From Paenibacillus dendrobii (GTDB taxonomy: Bacteria; Bacillota; Bacilli; Paenibacillales; Paenibacillaceae): a DNA stretch of 64,000 nt. A program made the position numbers and the translations under genes. This document shows, one piece after another, positions 1 to 8,708 of the stretch (position 1 is the first letter of the stretch; the number at the start of each line of letters is the position of its first letter). The stretch is from NCBI RefSeq assembly GCF_009807035.1, contig NZ_WUBI01000002.1, forward strand, positions 1 to 64,000. Direction: 5' to 3'. Under the pieces are notes generated by a model. The model had not been told where the DNA came from. It saw only the letters and a program-made list of their open reading frames with translations, and searched no databases.

Positions 1-3000
1 CGTTCTTGCAGCGCATACGGCAGCGCCTCGCCGCTGCAAATGATCCGCTTCAGGCTCGGTAGGTCCTCCACCCCCGGCTGTTCCACGAACATGTGCAGCA
101 TCGACGGCACGAAGTGAAGCGTCGTGATCTTTTCCTTTTGGATCAACTTCAGCAGGTAATCGGGATCTTTGTGCCCTTCGGGAGCGGCAAGAACCAGGCC
201 CGCACCCGTCATCAGCGGCCAGAACAGCTCCCATACGGATACGTCGAAACTGATCGGCGTCTTCTGCATCACCCGGTCTTCCGGAGTGAGTCCAAATGTC
301 TCCTGCATCCAGAGCAGGCGGTTGACCACGGCCTCCTGGATATTGATGACCCCTTTGGGTTTGCCGGTCGAGCCCGAGGTATAGATCATATAGATCGCGT
401 CCTTACGGCCGGCGGCACGTTTCGCCGCTTCCTCTTCCCCGTCCTCCAGCATCTCGCCCGGCCCGTCAAGCAGCACCACATGCGCGGAATGCTCGGGTAA
501 CTCTGGTGCCAAATGGGATTGTGTCAGCAGAATCGGCACCCCGGCGTCCTCCAGCATAAAGGCCAGCCGCTCCCGAGGGTACGCCGGGTCTAATGGCACA
601 TAAGCCGCGCCGGACTTCAATATCCCAAGCAGCCCAACCATCATGTCCAGTGAACGCTCCGCGCTGATCCCGACGAAGCCGTCCGGACCCGCCCCTAGCC
701 GGCGCAGTCTGCGGGCTAGTCGTTCGGCTTCTTGATCCAGCTCGCGATAGGTCAGCTGAAGGTCTTCAAAGCGGATCGCCATGGCATCCGGCGTACGCTC
801 CGCCTGCTCCTCAATCCACTGAATAAGCGGCTTGTCCAGCCGATAATCGCGTCCGGTTTTGTTCCATTCCGTTACGGTTTGATGGCGTATCTTATCCGAA
901 AGAACAGATAAATGGGAAACCGGGCATTCCGGATGAGCAACAACCTCGCCGAGCAGAGCTTGAAACGACTCTGCCATCGTGCATATCGTTTCAGGTTCAA
1001 ATAGATCCGTATTGTACTCCATTCTCGCTCCGAGCGTTCCTTCGGTTTCAGCGATGATCAGAGTCAAATCGAATTGTGAAGTTTGCATTTCCAGACCAAA
1101 GGACTCCAATTCGAGTCCGCACAGTTTAAAGTTCACCTCGGATTGTCCAAGAATGATTTTCGATAAATGGTCCATTTTTTGCGGTTTCTCTAATACGAAC
1201 ATCACTTGGAACAATGGATTAACACCAGGCTCTCTTGCCACTTGCAATCGTTCAAGCAACAACGCAAATGGAAACCCTTGATTCTCAAGTGCGCCTAACG
1301 TCTGTTCTTGGATCGTCTTGAGGAATTGGGCGAAGGCCGGATTGTCTTCGAAGCGGCCACGAATAACGACGGGATTTACGAAATACCCGACGGTTTCTTT
1401 CATTTTCGGATCATAACGCTCCGCAGTCGGAGTGCCGACTTGAATATCCGCTTGCCCGCTGTAATGGTGCAAGAGAACTTGAAAAGAAGCCATTAATAAT
1501 GAATATAGGGTTACCCCATGGGTTCTTGACATGTCTTTGAGCGAGTGAGTCAATGTCTTACCGATTTCGAAATCGTAACTGGAACCTTTATATGTCGTAT
1601 GCTTGGGTCTGGATTTATCCAGAGGAAGCGTAAGCTGATGGGGCTGGGAGGTGAATTGTTGTTCCCAGTATGCAGCCAATTCTTCCCCCCGAGAGCTATT
1701 CAGCATTTCCTCATGCTGAGTAACATAATCTCCATACCGGCCAACCAGGACTGGCAGTTTGGCATGCTCGCCCCTGCACAAAGCCGGATAGATCTGATCG
1801 AGCTCATCCATCAATTGCACCAGAGACCAGAGGTCCGTAGCGATATGATGAACGCTGATAAGAAGAATATCGCCTTCGTCCGGTGTGCGATAGAGACGAA
1901 TACGAAGCACATCCTGGTCCTGAAGATGGAATGGCTCGTTTGCAGCTTCCGTAACGAGCTTCCGGAGCACGAATCTGTCATTTTCACTTACCTCAATCAT
2001 GCAAAAGTCAGCTGCTCTCTCCGGATGTACATAGGCAACCGGTAGTTTTCCTTCTACAGGGTAAACCGTCCGAAGCACCTCATGACGGTCGACTAGATAC
2101 TGAAAAGCTTGGCGCAAAACATCCTCGTTCAATCCTTCGGAGGCCTTGAATGCAAAAGAGATATTGTATGCCGTGTTTTCGGGCTCATACTGCTGCAGGA
2201 ACCACAGCGCTTTTTGACCATAGGATAGAGGACGATATACCGAAATTTCCCGCTGGATCGTTGGGAGAACCGGATCCGTCTGCTCATCCAAGCTTCGGCT
2301 GATCTCTAGTGCCAGATCAGGCAGACTCATTCCGTTTAGCAGGTTGACTACCGATAGCGAAGCGCCCAAATCTGTATACACCTGGTTAACCATTTCAAGA
2401 GCTGCCAAGGAATCCAGTCCCCAATTAGAGATGGATTCTTCTTTCGGAATTCTTGCTTTATCGATTTTCAGTGCATTTGCGAGCAGCTCTCCGACGTAGC
2501 TCTCCATTAGAATTACGCGTTTCTCAATGGGCAGATTCAAAAGCTCTTCTTTATCCGGTACTGTCCAATCGGTTGTTTCATTAGATATATAGCTATCCCC
2601 AATCGCATCCAGCGTTCCTTCCAGAAACTCTTTTTTGCACAGATGACGCTGAATTTTGCCGCTTGAGGTTTTAGGTATTCTGCCGGGATTCAGCAAGATG
2701 ACTGCATATGTCTGCAGGCTGAAATCTCCCGCTATTCTTGTACGAATCGCATCAGCAACCTCAGAAACTTCCAGAGATTTGCGGAATCTGCGCTCAACCT
2801 CATGTACAATGACCAGCTGCTCTTGATGGTTAACATCCACCGAAAAAGCCGCGCTGTGCCCCAGGCGCAACGAGGGATGCGATTGCTCAGCCGCGGCTTC
2901 GATATCTTGAGGGTAATAATTGATGCCATGAATAATGAGCAGATCCTTTTTTCGGCCTGTAATGTAGAGTTCACCATCGCAAATAAATCCCAAATCTCCT

Positions 3001-4295
3001 GTCGCCAAATAGGAGCAAGGATCATTAGGAAGTGTTCTTCCAAAGGATTGTTCGCTTGCTTCTTGGTTGTTCCAATACCCGTCTGCAACGCTGGAGCTTG
3101 CAACCCAAACTTCTCCGATCTCATCCTCACCACAAATAGCCGATGACTGTGGATGTACAATTCGAAGTTCCTGACCCGCCATGTTCTTGCCTGAACTGAC
3201 TAACACGGAACAGTCCTCCGGGTTTTCTGGTACCTGCACCCTATGGTCGCCTAATGCTTTTTTGGAGAACTGACCCATCACGGCTCCCTTACCTACTTCT
3301 CCTCCGGTGACCAGCAGAACCGACTCAGCAAGCCCGTAGCAAGGATAATATGTGGATTGCTTAAAGCCGCAAGCCGAAAACTTGTCGCTGAACCGTTTCA
3401 GCGTACCCGTCCTGATCGGTTCTGCTCCATTAAAAGCGAGACTCCAGCTTGTCAGATCCAGACTCTCCATCTGCTGGTCGGTAATCGACTCTACGCAAAG
3501 ATCATATGCAAAATTAGGCCCTCCGCTTACGGTTGCCTGTTTATCTGAAATGGCCTTTAGCCATTGGTAAGGACTCTGCAGGAAATCAACAGGCGCCATT
3601 AAGGTTGAAGGGAATCCAGCAAAGATCGGAGCGATAATTCCGCCGATTAATCCCATGTCATGATACGGTGGAAGCCACAATACGAGCTTTGTTTCATCTG
3701 TCAAGCCAAAGCTTTCCTTAATCCGACTAGCGTTATGCAGCAGATTGCGATTCGTTAGACGAACTCCCTTTGGCTGTGATGTCGATCCGGATGTATATTG
3801 CAGAAAGACCAGAGAATCAGGGCCAACACTCATTTCTTTCCAATTATCCGGGTTACTGCCGCTTATGAAATCTTCCGAGGTCATCCATTTCAATTGGCGA
3901 AGTTCAGGTGAATCGGTTAATTGAGATTGAAGGCTCTGATAAATCCGATCATTCGTCAGAGCCAATGTAGCCTGCGCATTGCAGACAATGGATTCGATCC
4001 GCGACAATGAACGGTTCAGTCTGGGCGGGTACACGGGAACCGCGATGATTCCTGCATACAGGCAGCCGAAAAATGCCGTTATATATTCCAAACCTGGCGG
4101 ATACATCAACAGAGCACGCTCTCCTTCCAGCTTCATTTCCTGAAGTACTGAGGCCATCGAGCGTGCTCTGCTGTCCAATTCGGAGTATGTCAGTTCTTGT
4201 TCCAAGCCATTCACCATGAAGCCCAGAGCCTGCCGTTGAGGCTGGTCAGTTGCTCTGCGTCGGACCATTTCCACTAAACTAGCATAATGGGACAC
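1..4295 (-). CDS. NRPS initiating module FAAL-PCP-C-A (3' end off window)
   Basis: This is the first ~1431 residues of a multimodular enzyme; no stop occurs before the left edge. Order seen: fatty acyl-AMP ligase (about 1-580, with YTSGSTSQPKGV and the FAAL-type LPPYHDMGLIGG), carrier protein with GLDSLAAL (Ser about 629), condensation domain (about 685-1130, HHIATDLWSL, so HHxxxD is kept but the usual Gly is Leu), and an adenylation domain cut at the edge after CSGEALP. Readable specificity residues are D-V-W-H-I-S, matching the start of serine codes. The role inferred is loading a fatty acid and condensing it with serine. The start is a GTG at 4295 with AAGAGGTGA upstream, chosen because a stop lies just before it. 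It overlaps the acylase gene by 17 bp, implying translational coupling. The recognised operon genes upstream supply extender units. Confidence 0.9.
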   Translation of the reverse strand, partial: MSHYASLVEMVRRRATDQPQRQALGFMVNGLEQELTYSELDSRARSMASVLQEMKLEGERALLMYPPGLEYITAFFGCLYAGIIAVPVYPPRLNRSLSRIESIVCNAQATLALTNDRIYQSLQSQLTDSPELRQLKWMTSEDFISGSNPDNWKEMSVGPDSLVFLQYTSGSTSQPKGVRLTNRNLLHNASRIKESFGLTDETKLVLWLPPYHDMGLIGGIIAPIFAGFPSTLMAPVDFLQSPYQWLKAISDKQATVSGGPNFAYDLCVESITDQQMESLDLTSWSLAFNGAEPIRTGTLKRFSDKFSACGFKQSTYYPCYGLAESVLLVTGGEVGKGAVMGQFSKKALGDHRVQVPENPEDCSVLVSSGKNMAGQELRIVHPQSSAICGEDEIGEVWVASSSVADGYWNNQEASEQSFGRTLPNDPCSYLATGDLGFICDGELYITGRKKDLLIIHGINYYPQDIEAAAEQSHPSLRLGHSAAFSVDVNHQEQLVIVHEVERRFRKSLEVSEVADAIRTRIAGDFSLQTYAVILLNPGRIPKTSSGKIQRHLCKKEFLEGTLDAIGDSYISNETTDWTVPDKEELLNLPIEKRVILMESYVGELLANALKIDKARIPKEESISNWGLDSLAALEMVNQVYTDLGASLSVVNLLNGMSLPDLALEISRSLDEQTDPVLPTIQREISVYRPLSYGQKALWFLQQYEPENTAYNISFAFKASEGLNEDVLRQAFQYLVDRHEVLRTVYPVEGKLPVAYVHPERAADFCMIEVSENDRFVLRKLVTEAANEPFHLQDQDVLRIRLYRTPDEGDILLISVHHIATDLWSLVQLMDELDQIYPALCRGEHAKLPVLVGRYGDYVTQHEEMLNSSRGEELAAYWEQQFTSQPHQLTLPLDKSRPKHTTYKGSSYDFEIGKTLTHSLKDMSRTHGVTLYSLLMASFQVLLHHYSGQADIQVGTPTAERYDPKMKETVGYFVNPVVIRGRFEDNPAFAQFLKTIQEQTLGALENQGFPFALLLERLQVAREPGVNPLFQVMFVLEKPQKMDHLSKIILGQSEVNFKLCGLELESFGLEMQTSQFDLTLIIAETEGTLGARMEYNTDLFEPETICTMAESFQALLGEVVAHPECPVSHLSVLSDKIRHQTVTEWNKTGRDYRLDKPLIQWIEEQAERTPDAMAIRFEDLQLTYRELDQEAERLARRLRRLGAGPDGFVGISAERSLDMMVGLLGILKSGAAYVPLDPAYPRERLAFMLEDAGVPILLTQSHLAPELPEHSAHVVLLDGPGEMLEDGEEEAAKRAAGRKDAIYMIYTSGSTGKPKGVINIQEAVVNRLLWMQETFGLTPEDRVMQKTPISFDVSVWELFWPLMTGAGLVLAAPEGHKDPDYLLKLIQKEKITTLHFVPSMLHMFVEQPGVEDLPSLKRIICSGEALPYALQE

Positions 4296-6735
4296 TGTCT
4301 CTCACCTCTTCGCATTTTTTCACTCCCCCCGGCAGCAGCCTTAACAGACGTCCCTGTTGGTATTCCTCACGGGCAATTGTCTGTTTGAACAACGTCCCTT
4401 GAGCATGGTCATGCGCTTGATCCTGGTAATGACGACTACCAAAGTGTCCCGATTGACCGGGCGCAAGAATATCATAGGAACATTGCCGTATATCCGATAA
4501 ATCGACCACGGTTCTCCACGAAGCGGACCAATACACGGATCCATCCCTATTAGGAACCATCGCCCCGACTGAAATATTACTGCCACCCACTGGCCGTTCT
4601 TGGGTATTCATTAGGAATCCTAATGCCTTTAATCCTGCTCCTAATGGATGGGCTGGACCAATTCGGTGATAATTGCCCCATTCCCATTTCATCGGGTCTC
4701 TTCCTTGCAGTTGGGCGCATTCCATTATGGCTACTTGATAACTCTTTACAGCGGCCTCCTGCAATCCGCCAGCTCGTTTGATCCAATCATTCTCCAGTCC
4801 TTCATTTGCATCTATAATCATTCGATCGAGCACGTTAACCTTATCGAACATTCGGGCATATAGCACTTTTCCCATCATTGGCTCGAAAACGATTCGTCCT
4901 AAAGCATTCATCCATATATAAAAAACGAATGGTCCCGACTGCTTCGCTTCGTCCACCCGGTCCCATTTCTCCAGAATATCTAGACCTGACAGCTCCATGA
5001 GACCTAGAGCGTGTTTTCCTCGAAGTATGGGCAGCAGAAAGGGCAAAAGCAGTTCAGCCTGCGGGTTAGCGTAGTCAACCTGAAGTTTCAACATATCCTC
5101 GACGCTTGCTTTTGATATCCCGGTAAGCACCTCGTATATTCGGTCTGCCCTATAGGAAGGAGCCCAGGCGTGAGAAAGAAAATAGGGATAGCGGTCATCC
5201 ATAATTTTGTTGTTCGCGCTAACGATGATTCCCTCGTCCGGATTAACCAACTCGGGTAACTCATCAAAAGGGATATAACCGGAAAGTTCATACTCCTTCT
5301 TCCACCCCGGAACTGGTAGCAACCCGTCATGATTACCCCGAATGGGTACTAAGCCCGCTACCTTTGCTGCAATATCGTCCTGAGAAGCGAACACAAAAGT
5401 TAATACCGGCGTCTGGTAACTCTTTAAGGCGTCCCGGAACTCTTTCCAGTCGGTTGCTTTATTCATTGACAGTAACGCTTCCAGCTCCGTGGTGGGTTGA
5501 TGGGCCGTCCATGACAAAGCAAGTGCCTCTTTATCATCTTCAAGCTCTTTGTCCATTCCCAGCACGCCACTTAAGACCGGGCCATGCCTTGTAACTAGAA
5601 CCTCCAGTTCCGTATCCGGCTGCCCCTTGACTTTGATCGTTTCATGATAAACTTCCGCATCAAACCACAGACCTTCTTGCTCATACTTGTATTTGTTATT
5701 GGGGTCTTTTTTTTCGATGTATAGATCCTGCGTATCAATCTTCGTATTGGTGACTCCCCAGGCTATATGATCGTTATGGCCAAGAGCTATCCCCGGAACT
5801 CCTGGAATGCTTGCACCAATGACATTGGTCTTCGATTTGTCCCCGGCTGACACAACCAGATGAGCCTGATACCACAATGAAGGATTGCTATGATTGATAT
5901 GGGGATCATTAGCCAAAATGGGGCTGCCGGACTTGGTGCGTTTTCCCGATAAGACCCATGCGTTCGAGCCCGCCGTTTCATCAGGTATTTGCTTTGTCGC
6001 AGAAAGAAGCGCCTCAAGATCGAGCGAAGGAGTCATATATGGATACGCCGGTTTCCTGAAAGGAACCTTTGCTTTTCCTTCGGATTTCACCGTAACAAAA
6101 CCTTCGGGAGGATATACGGGAAATAGTTGTGAACATAACTGGAGACCTGCTTTTTTTGCAAGTTGGTACCGGTAGGTTTCGGCCCGCCAATTCTCGCTCA
6201 TATCATAAGACATCAGTTTTAGGATCATTAAGCAGTCAACCGGTTTCCAAGGGGCTGGTTGATACTTCAGCAGTTTGAACTCTAATGGTAACCTGCCCTT
6301 TTCGACAGCCTGTTGAATAAAGCCATTGACTCCCGAGCAGTAACTTTTCAAATAAGTTATGGTTTGCTCGGAGTAGATCTGATATGACCGCTCAGCTGAC
6401 TGCCGCAGCTGTAACGTTCGAAATAGCTTATCGCTGTTTAATTGCGTATTGCCCAGCACTTCAGCCAGCTCACCGCCGGCCAGACGCCGCATCATATCCA
6501 TTTGCCACAAACGGTCTTGTGCCGTTACAAAACCTTGTGCCTTGTATAAGTCATGGTTATCTGCCGCTTCAATATGAGGAACGCCTCTTTGATCTCTATA
6601 AACTTTGACTTCATGAGATAACCCGGGCAGCACCAGATTTCCTGTAGTCTTGGTCTGCGACCGCGTGAGATATCCGATTGTTGCCCGAGTAAACGAAGCA
6701 GCCATAATGTTGTTGATTCGATTCTGGAAAAACAT
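4279..6735 (-). CDS. Penicillin-acylase-family Ntn hydrolase
   Basis: This 818-residue protein belongs to the penicillin/acyl-homoserine-lactone acylase family, which cuts amide-linked acyl groups after self-cleavage into two chains. The presumed cleavage site and nucleophile are seen at Gly256-Ser257 in AGSNAWVLSG, followed by the usual NDPHI segment; the chain before it would be the alpha subunit. The N-terminus (MFFQNRINN...) has no hydrophobic signal-peptide core, unlike exported members such as PvdQ. It lies between the SbnB-like gene and the NRPS and overlaps the NRPS start by 17 bp. The likely job, inferred from the FAAL at the start of that NRPS, is removing the fatty acyl cap from the product. 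Resistance by hydrolysis of another amide is an alternative. Confidence 0.85.
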   Translation of the reverse strand: MFFQNRINNIMAASFTRATIGYLTRSQTKTTGNLVLPGLSHEVKVYRDQRGVPHIEAADNHDLYKAQGFVTAQDRLWQMDMMRRLAGGELAEVLGNTQLNSDKLFRTLQLRQSAERSYQIYSEQTITYLKSYCSGVNGFIQQAVEKGRLPLEFKLLKYQPAPWKPVDCLMILKLMSYDMSENWRAETYRYQLAKKAGLQLCSQLFPVYPPEGFVTVKSEGKAKVPFRKPAYPYMTPSLDLEALLSATKQIPDETAGSNAWVLSGKRTKSGSPILANDPHINHSNPSLWYQAHLVVSAGDKSKTNVIGASIPGVPGIALGHNDHIAWGVTNTKIDTQDLYIEKKDPNNKYKYEQEGLWFDAEVYHETIKVKGQPDTELEVLVTRHGPVLSGVLGMDKELEDDKEALALSWTAHQPTTELEALLSMNKATDWKEFRDALKSYQTPVLTFVFASQDDIAAKVAGLVPIRGNHDGLLPVPGWKKEYELSGYIPFDELPELVNPDEGIIVSANNKIMDDRYPYFLSHAWAPSYRADRIYEVLTGISKASVEDMLKLQVDYANPQAELLLPFLLPILRGKHALGLMELSGLDILEKWDRVDEAKQSGPFVFYIWMNALGRIVFEPMMGKVLYARMFDKVNVLDRMIIDANEGLENDWIKRAGGLQEAAVKSYQVAIMECAQLQGRDPMKWEWGNYHRIGPAHPLGAGLKALGFLMNTQERPVGGSNISVGAMVPNRDGSVYWSASWRTVVDLSDIRQCSYDILAPGQSGHFGSRHYQDQAHDHAQGTLFKQTIAREEYQQGRLLRLLPGGVKKCEEVRDSVPLC

Positions 6736-6751
6736 ATGGAGCCTCCTTCGA

Positions 6752-7720
6752 TTATCCTTTCAACTCTGTTCCGATTCCCGACGCAGCAGCTTGATGATAG
6801 TAGTAGGAGCCGATCGCAATATCAAAGACTGCCATTCCCATCGGATTAAACATAACGGCTTCACTGGAAGTTAGACGTTCCAGCACACCACCTGTAACGA
6901 TATCCACAATGGAGAATGTATCTTCTTTTCGAAGACCTTTAACCTGGTGCATCATCTCGATATCCGTATTTTCTCGGCACACTTCTTCCCAGTCGTCTAC
7001 CGCGATCGTTTGGGTGTAATCGTAAATGTCAGATTTAAAGTCCCGCAAAGAAACGTTGAGCAGTAAGGAACCGTCCTTTGGTTTTTTATCGATATATCGA
7101 TGGGATGAAACCGTACACGTCATTAAAATATCTGACTGCAGGTACACTTCTTCCCAGCTCCTGCAGATCTGTACGCGTTCTTTGATGGAGTCGGGTATAT
7201 CATTTTCATCCACCTGCCGGATATCATAGAGAAGCACCTTCTGGATAGATTCCGGAAAGAGTTCCATCATCATTCTAAGATGCAGTTGGCCGATCGGACC
7301 AAATCCAATAATGCCTGCGGTCAGGCCACTGGCCTTTTTCGCCTGCAAAAACTTTTGAATAACTAAACCTGACACCGAAGCTGTTCGAATCCCACTAATT
7401 AGACCGCTGTTGATCACAGAGAGAGGTACCCCCGTTGAGGAATCATTCAGGACGGTAACTGAATGGGCACGTTGAATGCCTTGGTCAATGTTATGGGGGA
7501 AACTTGCAATCCATTTCAATCCCGCCATTGAAAAGGTCTCGCCGACATAAGCTGGCATTGCGATAATGCGATTTGCCGGATCTTTAAATCGTACATAAGG
7601 CTTAACCGGCTGGGAAAAGTCCCCTGTATCTAAACACGCCGCAGCTCTTTCTATCACGTTCACAGTATTGTTCCATCGAATCCCAATGTGGTTCAAGTCA
7701 TCAGTGTTAAGGTATAACAT
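6752..7720 (-). CDS. SbnB-like ornithine cyclodeaminase-family dehydrogenase
   Basis: The 322-residue protein is of the ornithine cyclodeaminase/mu-crystallin family. The segment MPAYVGETFSMAGLKWIASF resembles SbnB, which releases 2,3-diaminopropionate from an N-(carboxyethyl)glutamate intermediate, more than true ornithine cyclodeaminase. A Rossmann motif GIIGFGPIGQLH sits near residue 140. It lies 17 bp upstream of the acylase gene and 24 bp after the acyltransferase gene, within the biosynthetic operon. SbnB normally needs the PLP enzyme SbnA, and no such gene is in the window; it may lie off the left edge. The inferred role is supply of diaminopropionate (or, less likely, proline) to the NRPS. 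Confidence 0.8.
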   Translation of the reverse strand: MLYLNTDDLNHIGIRWNNTVNVIERAAACLDTGDFSQPVKPYVRFKDPANRIIAMPAYVGETFSMAGLKWIASFPHNIDQGIQRAHSVTVLNDSSTGVPLSVINSGLISGIRTASVSGLVIQKFLQAKKASGLTAGIIGFGPIGQLHLRMMMELFPESIQKVLLYDIRQVDENDIPDSIKERVQICRSWEEVYLQSDILMTCTVSSHRYIDKKPKDGSLLLNVSLRDFKSDIYDYTQTIAVDDWEEVCRENTDIEMMHQVKGLRKEDTFSIVDIVTGGVLERLTSSEAVMFNPMGMAVFDIAIGSYYYHQAAASGIGTELKG

Positions 7721-7744
7721 GTGAACCTCCTTTGTATGAACGGA

Positions 7745-8698
7745 TTAGATAAAGTCTCCCTGAAGGTTTAAATGCTGTGCCAGGTTCTGGCGGTCAAAAC
7801 GTGAATCGAAACAGAATACGTTTATCCCCTTGGGAACATTTGCTTCAACCAACGCGGTTAGCACATTTTTCGGGCCCGATTCTACGGTGAGGCTAACCCT
7901 TTGCTTGCTTAAGAACGACATAGTGTCACTCCATCTGACCGGATGAGTGATCTGGCGTATTAACAGGTCTGCTACCGAATGTTCATCGGGATACGGAAGC
8001 CCTGTGACGTTAGAGATGACAGGCCAACCAAGCCGGGAATAGTTTACGGAATGAAGAGATTCAGTAAACTGATCCGCGACTTCGGTCATCAGCGAACTAT
8101 GAAACGGAGCGCTCTTAAATAAAGGCGTCAGCGAGCCTAATTCCTGCAAATTCAATTCAACACGGGAAATCGCATCTTCCTCGCCGGATATAGCTGTTTG
8201 TTCTGGTCCATTTCGGCAGCTCACGCTGACATGTGTACCCGAAGGATCAACGGATAGGCATTCCTGTTCAACAATCGACTCGTGAACTCCATCCACAATA
8301 GTCATTCTTCCGTTACCGTTATTGATCAATTGCTGCGTTAGCTCCCCGCGCAGCTTGACGAGCAAAAGCGCATCTTTAAACGTCAAGGCTCCGCTAGCCG
8401 TCAAAGCAGCATACTCTCCCAAACTATGCCCTGCTGCGAAATCGGGCTTGACCCCAATTTCCTGCATGTACGCCCGGAAAGCACTAATGCTCGTTGTTAA
8501 GAGAGCCGGTTGTGCGATGGCGGAATCCGCCAGATCGCTATAGCTGCCTTCAAAGCAGATTTCGGCAAGATCATATCCCAAAAGATCGCTCGCCTCTTCA
8601 AACGTATGCCGAACAACGGCATATTCATCAGCAAGAGCTTTACCCATGCCTAAATATTGAGAACCCTGTCCGGGAAACAAAAACGCAATCTTTTCCAT
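7745..8698 (-). CDS. Stand-alone malonyl/acyl-carrier-protein transacylase
   Basis: This 317-residue protein is a FabD-type acyltransferase. It has the oxyanion segment FPGQGSQ at the N-terminus, the nucleophile in GHSLGE at about residue 90, the carboxylate-binding arginine in KLRGELTQ and the catalytic histidine in APFHSSLM at about 200. Primary fabD normally sits with fab genes, whereas this one is inside an NRPS operon between the FkbH-like and SbnB-like genes. It is therefore read as a trans-acting AT that loads malonyl or a hydroxymalonyl-type extender onto polyketide modules. No ketosynthase is visible in the window; one is expected beyond the left edge. Extender specificity cannot be set from sequence alone. 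Confidence 0.88.
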   Translation of the reverse strand: MEKIAFLFPGQGSQYLGMGKALADEYAVVRHTFEEASDLLGYDLAEICFEGSYSDLADSAIAQPALLTTSISAFRAYMQEIGVKPDFAAGHSLGEYAALTASGALTFKDALLLVKLRGELTQQLINNGNGRMTIVDGVHESIVEQECLSVDPSGTHVSVSCRNGPEQTAISGEEDAISRVELNLQELGSLTPLFKSAPFHSSLMTEVADQFTESLHSVNYSRLGWPVISNVTGLPYPDEHSVADLLIRQITHPVRWSDTMSFLSKQRVSLTVESGPKNVLTALVEANVPKGINVFCFDSRFDRQNLAQHLNLQGDFI

Positions 8699-8708
8699 AA
8701 GGCACCCC

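Noticed and set aside
1..4290. Several plus-strand frames opposite the NRPS
   Set aside because: They are antisense shadows; the minus strand reads as continuous FAAL, carrier, condensation and adenylation domains.
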